From NCBI GenBank assembly GCA_024684375.1, contig JAIKWZ010000019.1:62001-126000 (forward strand): a stretch of 64,000 nt of DNA, given 5' to 3'. The translations under genes and the position numbers were made by a program. Within the stretch, counting starts at the first letter, position 1. Each line of letters starts with the position of its first letter. Of this stretch, positions 16,731 through 25,961 are shown piece by piece. The stretch comes from Clostridiales bacterium. Lineage in GTDB: Bacteria > Bacillota > Clostridia > Christensenellales > Aristaeellaceae. The notes under the pieces were generated by a model, which worked only from the letters and a program-made list of their open reading frames with translations, did not search any database and was not told where the DNA came from.

Positions 16731-18104
16731 TCAGGCAGGCAGGCTCGCCGCGGCCACGCTCTGGCCCACGCGGCGGCTGTTCTCGTCAGGTATGTGCAGG
16801 CAGATATGCTTAGCCAACTCGGGATACTCGCTGTCCAGCACCTGCTGCGCGGTGGCGAGCAGCGTCTTGCCGCCCTCGCCGCTGGTCACGCGGCCCATGA
16901 TGAGCACATGATTGATGTTGTAGAAGCGCGCGTAATACGCGATCTGGTAGCCGAAGTAGGCGCCTATGGTCTGGTAGATGCCCTCCGTGCGGGGGTCTCC
17001 CTGCGCATGAAGATTCTGCACATACTTTAGCTTCTGGGCGAGCGTCAGGCTGTTGTCCAGCTCGATGCCGGCCTTGGGGCAGAGCTTGATCACCGCGTCC
17101 TGCGAAAAGTATTTGACGCCGCAGCCCACGTCGCCGCTCCACTCGTCAACCAGCGCGTCAGGGTTCATGTCCACCGGCACGAAGGCAAGCTCATTCAGCC
17201 AGCCGGTGATGTAGCCGTTGTCGTCCACGTAGCCGCCCGCTTCGCTGGTGCCCATCGCGATGCCCAGCACGTTGCCGGCGTTCAGTTCCATGGCGCCTGC
17301 CAGCGCGGTAACGTCGCCGTCATTGGCGACCTCTATCGGGACATTGCCCAGATCCTTAGCCACGTCCGTGTAGATGGTCCTGCACTTTTTCTTGTCCTCG
17401 GGGGACAGGCTCATGAACAGGGAAGCCACCATGGCGCGGTTGTCGATATACACGCCTGCTGAGGAAACGCCGATCTTGTCCACGCGGGGCATATGCTCCG
17501 CGGCCTTCAGCATGGCGTTCTTTATGCCGTTATAGTGGTAAGCGGGGTCTGTCTGCTGCTTGGGCAGCCACACGATCTCCTCGCTGTAGACGCTCTGGCC
17601 GTCGATCACGGCGGACACTTTCACGTCGCTTCCGCCCGCGTCGAAGCCTATGCGGCAGCCGTCCAGGTGCTTGCCGACAGGAGCGGAGGACTCGTTGGTG
17701 GCAGGCACGTCTTTTACGTCCGGCACGTACTCCACAGCGAACTCAGTCTCGTACACGCCGCTCATAAAGTCGTTGTCGAACGCCCTGGCGCCGTCCTTCG
17801 CGTATGCTTTGGCAATATGCCCGTACACGGGTCTGGAGCCCGATATCGTTATCTTCCAGCCGCCGTACACCCACAAAAGCGTCTTAACAAGCCGTTCCAC
17901 CACGCGGAAGTTATCCTCATCCCGGGTGCCGTCCTTAAATATATCCATTTTTACCGTGTGCACATAGCCCTTGTTTCTTTCAACACTCACGGCGATGGGC
18001 TGCTTTTCTGCCGCCGCCACCGCCTGCTCGTATTCCTCCACATATTTTATCATGGGAGTAAACTCTGGATCGTATACGGGAACCACCTTAAGCTGCATAA
18101 TCAT
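16731..18104 (-). CDS. ROK-like sugar kinase with N-terminal extension
   Basis: 457 residues, longer than the 300-320 usual for ROK kinases. About 145 N-terminal residues of unrecognised sequence precede the actin-like ATPase core, which begins GFDAGGSDVKVS (phosphate-1 loop). The IEVANDGDVTALAGAM strand holds the catalytic-base region and GIAMGTSEAGG the phosphate-2 loop. The usual ROK zinc motif CxCGxxGCxE is not visible; only VGCGVKYF remains. It overlaps the nagA stop by four bases, so N-acetylglucosamine or a related hexosamine is the likely substrate. Fold good, substrate by context. Confidence 0.75.
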   Translation of the reverse strand: MIMQLKVVPVYDPEFTPMIKYVEEYEQAVAAAEKQPIAVSVERNKGYVHTVKMDIFKDGTRDEDNFRVVERLVKTLLWVYGGWKITISGSRPVYGHIAKAYAKDGARAFDNDFMSGVYETEFAVEYVPDVKDVPATNESSAPVGKHLDGCRIGFDAGGSDVKVSAVIDGQSVYSEEIVWLPKQQTDPAYHYNGIKNAMLKAAEHMPRVDKIGVSSAGVYIDNRAMVASLFMSLSPEDKKKCRTIYTDVAKDLGNVPIEVANDGDVTALAGAMELNAGNVLGIAMGTSEAGGYVDDNGYITGWLNELAFVPVDMNPDALVDEWSGDVGCGVKYFSQDAVIKLCPKAGIELDNSLTLAQKLKYVQNLHAQGDPRTEGIYQTIGAYFGYQIAYYARFYNINHVLIMGRVTSGEGGKTLLATAQQVLDSEYPELAKHICLHIPDENSRRVGQSVAAASLPA

Positions 18105-19261
18105 TTATCCTCCCCGCTGTAGATCGTTCGGCCGCGCAGTATGGTGCGGCTGATTTTGAAATCGTCGTCCGCGAAGCAGAAATCCGCGTCCTTGCCGGGC
18201 TTGATGGAGCCCTTGGCACCGTCTATGCCCAGCGCTTTGGCCGGGTTCAGGCTGGCCATCCTGACCACCTTGTGTATGGGCAGACGTTTTGCGTTCAGGT
18301 GCATGTTGCGTACCGCTTCGTTGAGCTTTAACACGCTGCCGGCGATGGTTCCGTCAGCCAGGCGGCACTCTATGCCCTTTACGTATATCGGCTGTCCGCC
18401 CAGGGAATACTCGCCGTCGGGCATGCCGCCCGCGCGGGTGCAGTCGGTGATCAGCACCAGCTTGTCGCCCTTTAGCTCGCTCACCAGCTTGAACAGGTTT
18501 TTATTTACATGGAAGGTATCGGCGATGAGCTCGGTGGAAAGCCGGTTGTCACTCAGGGCGCAGCCCACCACGCCGGGGTCACGGTGCATAAGGGGCGTCA
18601 TGGCGTTGAACAGGTGGGTCACGTGCCTTACGCCCGCCCTGACGCCCTTCTGGGCCTGCTCAAAAGTCGCGGAGGTGTGGCCCATGGAGATGAGCAGTTT
18701 GGGGAATTCCTTATGGATGCGCCTGAGCGCCGCCAGGTTGCCCTTCATTTCGGGAGCAACGGTGAACACTTTTATGATGTCCGCGTATTTGGCGATGAAT
18801 TCCGGGTCGCAGGGGCGGATATGCTCCCCGGCCTGAGCGCCCTTCTTGGAGGGATTGATGAACGGGCCTTCGGCGTTTATGCCCATGATCTGCGCGCCGT
18901 CGAACTTGTTGCCTTCGGTCTCTTTTTTGACGGTGCGGATCGCTTCGAACGCGGCCTCGAGCTCAGCGTAGCTCACGGTCATTGTGGTAGGCAGCCAGCT
19001 GGTCACGCCGTTTTTGGCAATGCCCCGCGCCATGGTGCGTATGCCTTCCGCCTTGCCATCGGACGCGTCCTCGCCCAGGTATCCGTGGATATGCATGTCC
19101 ACCAGCCCGGGCAGCACGTATCTGCCTTTGGCATCGATGATCTCACAGTCCCTGACCTCGTTTTCCGGCACGATGCCTACGATCTTCTCGTCAAAGAGCA
19201 CCGCCTGACCCGTAACGGTCGCGTTTTCAAGCACAACGCGGCCGTTTATGATCGCTTTCAT
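18101..19261 (-). CDS. nagA: N-acetylglucosamine-6-phosphate deacetylase
   Basis: 386 residues from MKAIINGRVV, with GGAGTGGG before the ATG; an upstream in-frame ATG would overlap the previous gene. Converts GlcNAc-6-phosphate to glucosamine-6-phosphate and acetate. Metal site pieces: H57/H59 in DMHIHG, the glutamate in NAEGPFIN, histidines in MGHTSAT and HVTHLFNAM, and the catalytic Asp in LITDCTRAGGMPDG. Coupled by a four-base overlap to a ROK-like kinase that would supply the phosphorylated substrate. A glucosamine-6-phosphate deaminase is not in the window. Confidence 0.94.
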   Translation of the reverse strand: MKAIINGRVVLENATVTGQAVLFDEKIVGIVPENEVRDCEIIDAKGRYVLPGLVDMHIHGYLGEDASDGKAEGIRTMARGIAKNGVTSWLPTTMTVSYAELEAAFEAIRTVKKETEGNKFDGAQIMGINAEGPFINPSKKGAQAGEHIRPCDPEFIAKYADIIKVFTVAPEMKGNLAALRRIHKEFPKLLISMGHTSATFEQAQKGVRAGVRHVTHLFNAMTPLMHRDPGVVGCALSDNRLSTELIADTFHVNKNLFKLVSELKGDKLVLITDCTRAGGMPDGEYSLGGQPIYVKGIECRLADGTIAGSVLKLNEAVRNMHLNAKRLPIHKVVRMASLNPAKALGIDGAKGSIKPGKDADFCFADDDFKISRTILRGRTIYSGEDK

Positions 19262-19286
19262 TTGTCCCACTCCTTTATTTGATATA

Positions 19287-21323
19287 TTATTTGACTTCCA
19301 CAAGGATTTCCCGTTTTACGCCGTTGTAAGTTTCCACTTTTACCCTTGCGACTCCGGCCTTCACACCCACTATGCATCCGCCTTCGGCTTTTGCCACGCC
19401 GGGATCGAACGAAGAAACCGTATAAGTCACATGGGTGTACGGCTGGCTGAATCCGGGCGTTACGTTAATGCTCTCCCCCGCATTCAAACTCACATAGTCG
19501 GTAAACAGCCCGCCCTGATCCACCTTAACAAAGCCCAGATCAAACTCTGTCGGCGCGGGCAGGGCGTTGATCGCGATCCTCGCCTTCACTCCTTGCGCGG
19601 TCGACACTTCCGCATAGCTGCTGCCTTCTGACGCGAGGACGGTCAAATGTCCTTCAGACACTTTCGCAAGCTTCTCGTCGGCACTGAGCCAGGACAGCAC
19701 GGAATACTCGCCGCTCTCGAAGCTCACGGGTATCTCCAGCGTATCTCCTTCGCCTATCGACGCTTCCGCGAACGCGGGCGTCAGGCGCGAAGCCGCGGGA
19801 CAGACCGTGAGCTTCATCTCCGCGCCGGAACCGCTTATCAGACGTGCAGACACACTGTACTCTCCCGGGGAAAGGGCCGTGAGGCAGTCGCCCTCGATCT
19901 TTACTCCGGCATCCGGGCAGGAATATGTTATCTCTCCCGCGCCGTCGATGTGCCGGGCAGACAAAATGATGCTGTCGCCCGCGCCTAACACGGTTTCTTT
20001 TTCCCCGAACTCCAGTCCGGCCGCCAGTTTTCCGACCTTTATCTGATACCTGAACGTAAGTCCGCCGACTTCAGCGACCAGTTCGCCGTCGCCCTTTGAC
20101 AGCGCCGCGACGCGGCCTCTTTTGTCTACGCTGAACACCCCTGGGGCAGTGGAATAAACGGAGATCTCCGCTCCCGGGAAAGCGTCACCTTCCAGGCTCA
20201 GCATCTGGGTCTCGCCTACGGCCATTTCGTCGCTTTTCAGCTTCAGCGCCGTATTTTCGGGCTTGTCCCGCACGATCAGCAGGCTTTCCGCGTAAGCGCC
20301 GCCCGGCGCGTCAAAACGCACCGAGGATATGCCCTGTTTCAGGGCATAAAGCGTTTCCCCCTCGACCCGGGCTGTCTCTTCGTCCTGGCACGAGGCTGTA
20401 AACGCGCCGCTTCCTCCCTGCGTCCGGACGTTCAGCTTGACGCTGCCCCCCGTGTACAGAAAGTATATCCCTTTTTCCGGAATGACCTGAGAAGCCGCCG
20501 GCAGCACCGTAAAGTATACCTGAGCCTGTCCGCCACGGGAGGCTGCGAGCGTTACGACGGCTTCTCCCTGCTTAAGGCAGGCCACGCGCCCGCTTTCGTC
20601 CACCGTGAGGATGCTTTCGTCGGAGGATGCCAAGGCCACCGTTTCCTGCCAGCCGCCCCTAAGCTCGTACTCAAGGAGGGTGCTTTCAAACGCGTACCCC
20701 TCGGCGTATTTCTCAGTTATCACCTGAGCAGGCGCCGGCAGCGGCACTGTCACGTCACACTTTACTTCAAGGCCGTTTTCGGTCTCCAGATACACCTGGC
20801 ATTCCCCGGGAGCTACTCCCGTGACCTTGCCGTGGCGGTCTACCAGCGCGACCTGTTCGTCAGTCGAGTACCACCTTAATGAAGAATAGGTATTCTTGGT
20901 CATCCGGTAGCGGAGCTGGTAGCTTTCGCCGACCTGGAGCTCCATGGCGGTTTTGTCTATCTCCAGCTTGGAAGGGTTCTTCAGGACTTTTACGGCAAGG
21001 TCAGCGTGTTTTTTGTCGTCATAGTACACGCTTATTCGGGCGTCTCCCGTCTGTTCAGTGGTCAGCACTCCGCCTTCATCGACCCGGGCGATATAGTAGC
21101 GGTTGGTATGGAACTCAGGTCTGTATACCCCTTCCACTTCTATCAGGCGCGTCTCACCCTTGCCCAGGCTTAAGGCTGTGATCACCTCGCCTCCCTCTAC
21201 GCTGCGGGAGCTGAGCACGATCGTCCCGTCGGCCTTTTCCCAGAACTGCCAGTTATCGGCCAGTGCCGCGCCCAGGCACATCAGCGCCAGGCACGCCAGC
21301 AGGCAGCACAGTTTTTTCATCAC
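19287..21323 (-). CDS. Secreted Big2-domain repeat protein
   Basis: 678 residues with a signal peptide (about 1-22). The body is a chain of bacterial Ig-like (Big2) modules, recognisable by repeated LQVGESYQLRYRM...VDRHGKVTGVAPGECQV, VDESGRVACLKQGEAVV, VDKRGRVAALSKGDGELVA and LKQGISSVRF patterns; I count at least six. No enzyme domain, LPXTG signal or C-terminal membrane anchor is visible. Such proteins act as adhesins or as spacers at the surface. It lies between glyQS (9 bases upstream) and nagA (25 bases downstream), so it may be read through with them, perhaps as a glycan-contact protein. Confidence 0.8.
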   Translation of the reverse strand: MMKKLCCLLACLALMCLGAALADNWQFWEKADGTIVLSSRSVEGGEVITALSLGKGETRLIEVEGVYRPEFHTNRYYIARVDEGGVLTTEQTGDARISVYYDDKKHADLAVKVLKNPSKLEIDKTAMELQVGESYQLRYRMTKNTYSSLRWYSTDEQVALVDRHGKVTGVAPGECQVYLETENGLEVKCDVTVPLPAPAQVITEKYAEGYAFESTLLEYELRGGWQETVALASSDESILTVDESGRVACLKQGEAVVTLAASRGGQAQVYFTVLPAASQVIPEKGIYFLYTGGSVKLNVRTQGGSGAFTASCQDEETARVEGETLYALKQGISSVRFDAPGGAYAESLLIVRDKPENTALKLKSDEMAVGETQMLSLEGDAFPGAEISVYSTAPGVFSVDKRGRVAALSKGDGELVAEVGGLTFRYQIKVGKLAAGLEFGEKETVLGAGDSIILSARHIDGAGEITYSCPDAGVKIEGDCLTALSPGEYSVSARLISGSGAEMKLTVCPAASRLTPAFAEASIGEGDTLEIPVSFESGEYSVLSWLSADEKLAKVSEGHLTVLASEGSSYAEVSTAQGVKARIAINALPAPTEFDLGFVKVDQGGLFTDYVSLNAGESINVTPGFSQPYTHVTYTVSSFDPGVAKAEGGCIVGVKAGVARVKVETYNGVKREILVEVK

Positions 21324-21332
21324 TAAAGCGCC

Positions 21333-22712
21333 TTAAAACTCCATTTTCGCTTCGATCCACGCGGGCAGGGCGTCAATCTCAACCAGCTCCTGCTGCATGC
21401 TGTCCCTGTCCCTTACGGTGACTTTATTCGTCTCCAGAGTGTCGAAGTCAACCGTCACACAGAAGGGCGTGCCCGCCTCGTCCTGCCTGCGGTAACGCTT
21501 GCCTATCGAGCCGGTCTCGTCGTATTCGCACATGAAGCGCTTGCTCAGCAGGGAGTAGACCTCCTTCGCCTTGTCTCCCAGCTTGTTCTTCTGCAGGGGC
21601 AGTACCGCGCACTTGACAGGCGCCAGCGCGGGATGCAGGTGCAGCACGGTCCTAACGTCGCCGCCCTCGAGCTCCTGCTCCTCGTAGGCGTTGCACAGGA
21701 AGGCCAGCACTGCCCTGTCCACGCCCAGAGAGGGCTCCACGCAATAAGGTATGAACTTTTCGTTGGTCACGGGGTCCAGATACTCCATGGACTTGCCGGA
21801 ATGCTCCTGATGCTGCTTAAGGTCGTAATCCGTCCTGTCGGCCACGCCCCAGAGTTCGCCCCAGCCGAAGGGGAACAAGAACTCAAAGTCCGTGGTGGCT
21901 TTGGAATAGAAGGCCAGTTTATCCTTCTCATGGTCCCTCAGGCGCAGGTTTTCCTCCTTGATGCCCAGAGAAAGCAGCCAGTCGCGGCAGAAGGAGCGCC
22001 AGTAGTTGAACCATTCCAGGTCAGTGCCGGGCACGCAGAAGAACTCCAGTTCCATCTGCTCGAATTCTCTCACGCGGAAAATGAAGTTGCCGGGAGTTAT
22101 CTCGTTGCGGAACGACTTGCCTATCTGGGCGATGCCCGCGGGCAGTTTTTTGCGGGTGGTGCGCATGACGTTCTGGAAGTTCACGAATATGCCCTGGGCC
22201 GTCTCCGGGCGCAGGTATATCTCCGCCGCGGAATCCTCGTTCACGCCCTGATGGGTCTTGAACATGAGGTTGAACTGGCGGATGCCAGTAAAGTCGCTTT
22301 TGCCGCACACGGGGCAGGGTATCGCGTGCTCTTTTATGTAATCCTCAAGTTCCTTGTTGGACCAGCCATCGCCCGTCTCCTTGCCTTCGGTAAAATCCTC
22401 GATGAGCTTGTCCGCCCGGAAGCGGGCCTTGCACGCCTTGCAGTCCATCAGCGGATCGTTGAAGCCGCCCACGTGGCCGGACGCCACCCACACTTCACGG
22501 TTCATGAGTATCGCGCAGTCCACGCCCGTGTTGTAAGGGCTTTCCTGCACGAATTTCTTCCACCAGGCTTTTTTTACGTTGTTTTTGAACTCCACGCCCA
22601 GAGGACCGTAGTCCCAGGTGTTGCTGAGTCCTCCGTAGATCTCGCTTCCCGCGAATATATAGCCCTTGTTTTTGCACAGTGCGACCAGTTTGTCCATGGT
22701 TAAAGCCGCCAT
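21333..22712 (-). CDS. glyQS: Glycyl-tRNA synthetase, dimeric type
   Basis: 459 residues, the single-chain alpha2 class II enzyme that charges tRNA-Gly. Seen: the N-terminal block [21 protein letters not shown], a zinc-type insert with CKACKARF and [11 protein letters not shown], motif 2 [25 protein letters not shown], and motif 3 [16 protein letters not shown] followed by the anticodon-binding domain with [13 protein letters not shown] is preceded by GGAGGAGG. No T-box is visible in the 78 bases upstream. Confidence 0.95.
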   Translation of the reverse strand: MAALTMDKLVALCKNKGYIFAGSEIYGGLSNTWDYGPLGVEFKNNVKKAWWKKFVQESPYNTGVDCAILMNREVWVASGHVGGFNDPLMDCKACKARFRADKLIEDFTEGKETGDGWSNKELEDYIKEHAIPCPVCGKSDFTGIRQFNLMFKTHQGVNEDSAAEIYLRPETAQGIFVNFQNVMRTTRKKLPAGIAQIGKSFRNEITPGNFIFRVREFEQMELEFFCVPGTDLEWFNYWRSFCRDWLLSLGIKEENLRLRDHEKDKLAFYSKATTDFEFLFPFGWGELWGVADRTDYDLKQHQEHSGKSMEYLDPVTNEKFIPYCVEPSLGVDRAVLAFLCNAYEEQELEGGDVRTVLHLHPALAPVKCAVLPLQKNKLGDKAKEVYSLLSKRFMCEYDETGSIGKRYRRQDEAGTPFCVTVDFDTLETNKVTVRDRDSMQQELVEIDALPAWIEAKMEF

Positions 22713-22790
22713 GAGAATCCTCCTCCAAACCTCGTTTATGTCAAATGATTATATTATTCCCCGCTTTTCTTCGCTAAAAGCGCGGGAAGG

Positions 22791-23519
22791 TTAATTGTTT
22801 TCCTGCCGCCTTAGGTATTTAAAGCACTCGCGCGCCTCGCTGATCCCATCCGGCTTCAGGCTCTCGCTCTCCACAACCATGAGCATGCCATGTTTTCTGG
22901 CAGTGTCGTAGGCGTCGCGCACCGGCGCGTCTCCGCAGCCCAGCGGCATGCCTTCCCCGCGGCGGAAACCATCTTTTATATGTATGAAGTCTATCCTGTC
23001 CTTCAGCCTTTCCAGTATGCCGGCCGCGGACAGTCCCGTCTGGTCGTAGTACCAGAAGGTGTCAATCTCAAAGCGCATATCGGTGCGGTACACCAGCTGT
23101 TCGTGGATCATGCTGCCGTCACTGTTCGCCCGGAACTCATGGCCGTGGTTGTGATAGCCCAGAGTTATGCCCTCGTCCTTGAGCCTGGGCACGAGCATGT
23201 TGACATTTTTTACGAACGCGTCCAGTTTTTTCTGGCAGGACAGATCCGCCCCTGGAATGATTATCGCGCGGCAGCCTAAGGTTTTATGGTACTTTACCGT
23301 GCCCTCGTAATCATCCAGCAGCGCGTTTATGCCCGTGTGCGTGCCGCTGGCTTCAAGGCCGTATTCATCCAGCCAGCTCTTTACTTCCCCGGCTTCATTT
23401 CCGAAAAAGCCCGCGAACTCCACGTACCTGTAGCCGATATCAGCGACCTGTTTGAGCGCGCCCTTCAGATCCTTTCCCGTAATGTCCCGTACGGAGTACA
23501 TCTGCAGTCCGTATTCCAT
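22791..23519 (-). CDS. Sugar phosphate isomerase/epimerase (xylose isomerase-like TIM barrel)
   Basis: 242 residues. The pattern of the AP endonuclease 2/IolE-type barrel is clear: YGLQMYSVRD at the start, FAGFFGNEA, GTHTGINAL, LGYHNHGHEF and EIDTFWYYDQTG, with metal-binding Glu/His/Asp residues in strand ends, then FIHIKDG. These enzymes interconvert keto and aldo sugars or their inositol relatives. It follows parC by three bases on the same strand, an odd pairing that probably reflects read-through rather than function. Substrate unknown. Confidence 0.82.
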   Translation of the reverse strand: MEYGLQMYSVRDITGKDLKGALKQVADIGYRYVEFAGFFGNEAGEVKSWLDEYGLEASGTHTGINALLDDYEGTVKYHKTLGCRAIIIPGADLSCQKKLDAFVKNVNMLVPRLKDEGITLGYHNHGHEFRANSDGSMIHEQLVYRTDMRFEIDTFWYYDQTGLSAAGILERLKDRIDFIHIKDGFRRGEGMPLGCGDAPVRDAYDTARKHGMLMVVESESLKPDGISEARECFKYLRRQENN

Positions 23520-23522
23520 AAC

Positions 23523-25961
23523 TTACCCCCTGTATACTTCTTCTACCGTATCTCCCAGTACGCACATGGCGTACATGCTGCCCTTGCTTTCCCGTCGCTC
23601 GATCTTCACGTGGTCGGTGTTGAATATCTGGGTCTGGTCGCCCGTGAGGCGGCATATAAAGTTGAACGGTTCCTTTACCTCCATCGCCGCGACGATATAC
23701 GTGCCGTTGGAAGCGTTCTTAAGCAGGTTAAAGCACCTGACTCCTTTGCCGCCCCGCGCCTGCAGGTCAAAGTCGATCAGCAGCACGCGTTTCATAAAGC
23801 CCTTTTCCGTCACCAGCAGCACTTCGCCCTCTGATGAGTTGGGCATGCAGGCAAGCAGCTCGTCGCCTTCGCCCATCGTCATGCCCTTAACGCCCGCGGC
23901 AGTACGGCCCGTGACAGACACATCCGAGAGGCTGAAGTGTATGCTCATGCCGTCCCGGCTGATGAGCAGCAGCGTCTCTTCTCCATTCAGTCGCTTTGCG
24001 AAAGCGAGCCTGTCGTCAGCTTTCAGCCCGGTGCCCTGGAACTTGGCGCGGTTGATATCGTATTCCTTAAACTCCGAGCGCTTGACTATGCCGCCTTTGG
24101 TGACAAAGAGTATCTCGCCCGAGAAGTCCCCGTTTTCAACCAATACCGCGCTGACGGGCTTCTCGCCGTGCTCAAGCCCCGCAAGCAGCGCCCCGGGAGG
24201 CGTTCCCCTGTCTTTTACCCTGCATTCGGGGATCTTTTCCGCTGGCAGCATAAAACAGGAGCCCAGATCCGTAAAGCACAGAAGCTTCGCGTTGGTATCC
24301 GTGCGGAACAGCTGTTCCCCGGCATCGGTGGTCTCGCCCGCCGCGACCGCCTTGTCGAAGAGGCGGGGACTTACCCGCTTTATGAAGCCCTGGCGGCTTA
24401 TGTAGATAAGCGTCTCTTCCGCCTCTTTGGCTATGGGTTTGAGCTCGCTTTCCTCGAACGCTTCCACAAGCTGCGTCCTTCGCGGGGTGGCGTATTTTTG
24501 CTTTATCTCAAGCAGTTCGTCCTTTATCACCTGATCCAGCTTCTTTTCGCTTTTGAGTATCGCTTCAAGCTTTGAGATGAGTTTGAGTATATCGGCGTAC
24601 TCCTGCCTGAGTGTGACTATTTCCAGGTTGGTCAGCCTTTGCAGGCGCATGTCAAGTATCGCCTGCGCCTGCTCCTCGGACAGACTGAAGCGCTCCATCA
24701 GGCGCACTTTGGCTTCCTTGGGCGTCTTGCTGGAACGGATGAGCGCTATCACCTCGTCCAGGTTGTCTACGGCGATTATCAGGCCTTCCAGTATGTGGGC
24801 ACGGGCTTTCGCCTTGTCCAGCTCGTATCTTGTACGGCGGGTGACCACGTTCCTGCGGTGCTTAAGGTAGTAGGAAAGTATGCTTTTGAGCCCGAGCTGC
24901 ATGGGCTTGCCCTCGGCGATGACCACCATGTTTATGCCTACGGTGTCCTGAAGCTCGGAATACCTGTAAAGTCCCGCCAGCACCCGTTCCGGATCGCAGT
25001 CCTTTTTTAGCTCTATCACCGCCCGCATGCCCGTGCGGTCAGACTCGTCGCGAATATCGTAAATGTCGCTGAACAGCTCTTTCTTTTCTTCGGAGAGCTT
25101 AAGTATCTTTTCCAGCAGGGCGGATTTGTTCTTGGCATAGGTCATCTGACTGATGACCAGAAGCGTCCTGCCCGCGTTGCCCTTTTCGATGTCGACCTTC
25201 GCGCGCAGCTGCACCTTGCCGCGGCCGGTCTCGTATGCCTCGTACAGCTCCTCTCCCGCAGCCATCACGCCCCCTGTGGGGAAGTCCGGGCCGGGGATAT
25301 ACTTCATCAGTTCCCTGGTGCTTATGCCGGGATCGTTCATCAGCGCCACCGCGCCGTCAATGGTCTCACCCAGATTGTGGGGCGGTATGTTGGTGGCAAG
25401 GCCTACGGCGATGCCGTCGGCGCCGTTTACCAGAATGTTTGGGAAGGAGCCGGGCAAAAGGTCGGGCTCCATCTGGGTATCGTCAAAATTCAGGTGGAAA
25501 TCCACCGTGTTTTTATCGATGTCCTTAAGCATCTCCACAGCCAGTGGAGTCATGCGGGCTTCGGTGTACCTCATGGCCGCGGGAGAGTCCCCGTCTATGG
25601 AGCCAAAGTTGCCGTGGCCGTCCACCAGCGTTTCCCTGAGCGCGAAATCCTGCGCCATGCGGGCCAGCGCGCCGTACACGGAGGAGTCACCGTGGGGATG
25701 ATATTTTCCGAGGCAGTCGCCCACTATGCGGGCGCACTTCCTGTGAGGCTTGTCTGGAGTAAGTCCCAGCTCCTGCATGGTGTAGAGTATGCGTCTCTGC
25801 ACGGGCTTTAAGCCGTCTTCGACACGCGGCAGCGCACGGTCGAGGATGACGTGCTCCGAATATGGCATCATGGAAGCGTGCATCACGCTTTCCATGGTCT
25901 TCTGGGTTATGACCTCGGTCTTAACGCCTTCCATGGGCTCGTTTTTGGGCCTTCTTGCCAT
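23523..25961 (-). CDS. parC: DNA topoisomerase IV subunit A
   Basis: 812 residues, the DNA-cleaving subunit of a type IIA topoisomerase. Catalytic tyrosine Y132 lies in [10 protein letters not shown], preceded by the [19 protein letters not shown] segment. The C-terminal pinwheel has no GyrA box in its first blade, which favours ParC; a later blade carries a partial QARGGKG, so GyrA is not fully excluded. G97 stands where E. coli GyrA has D87, a quinolone-contact position. Starts on the base after the parE stop, with the ribosome site inside parE. Confidence 0.85.
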   Translation of the reverse strand: MARRPKNEPMEGVKTEVITQKTMESVMHASMMPYSEHVILDRALPRVEDGLKPVQRRILYTMQELGLTPDKPHRKCARIVGDCLGKYHPHGDSSVYGALARMAQDFALRETLVDGHGNFGSIDGDSPAAMRYTEARMTPLAVEMLKDIDKNTVDFHLNFDDTQMEPDLLPGSFPNILVNGADGIAVGLATNIPPHNLGETIDGAVALMNDPGISTRELMKYIPGPDFPTGGVMAAGEELYEAYETGRGKVQLRAKVDIEKGNAGRTLLVISQMTYAKNKSALLEKILKLSEEKKELFSDIYDIRDESDRTGMRAVIELKKDCDPERVLAGLYRYSELQDTVGINMVVIAEGKPMQLGLKSILSYYLKHRRNVVTRRTRYELDKAKARAHILEGLIIAVDNLDEVIALIRSSKTPKEAKVRLMERFSLSEEQAQAILDMRLQRLTNLEIVTLRQEYADILKLISKLEAILKSEKKLDQVIKDELLEIKQKYATPRRTQLVEAFEESELKPIAKEAEETLIYISRQGFIKRVSPRLFDKAVAAGETTDAGEQLFRTDTNAKLLCFTDLGSCFMLPAEKIPECRVKDRGTPPGALLAGLEHGEKPVSAVLVENGDFSGEILFVTKGGIVKRSEFKEYDINRAKFQGTGLKADDRLAFAKRLNGEETLLLISRDGMSIHFSLSDVSVTGRTAAGVKGMTMGEGDELLACMPNSSEGEVLLVTEKGFMKRVLLIDFDLQARGGKGVRCFNLLKNASNGTYIVAAMEVKEPFNFICRLTGDQTQIFNTDHVKIERRESKGSMYAMCVLGDTVEEVYRG

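Noticed and set aside
21633-22703. 356-residue plus-strand frame over glyQS
   Set aside because: Antisense shadow in GC-rich sequence; histidine/valine-rich product with no fold.
23523-25961. Gyrase A instead of topoisomerase IV A
   Set aside because: The first C-terminal blade lacks the GyrA box; only a partial QARGGKG occurs later. ParC is preferred but not certain.
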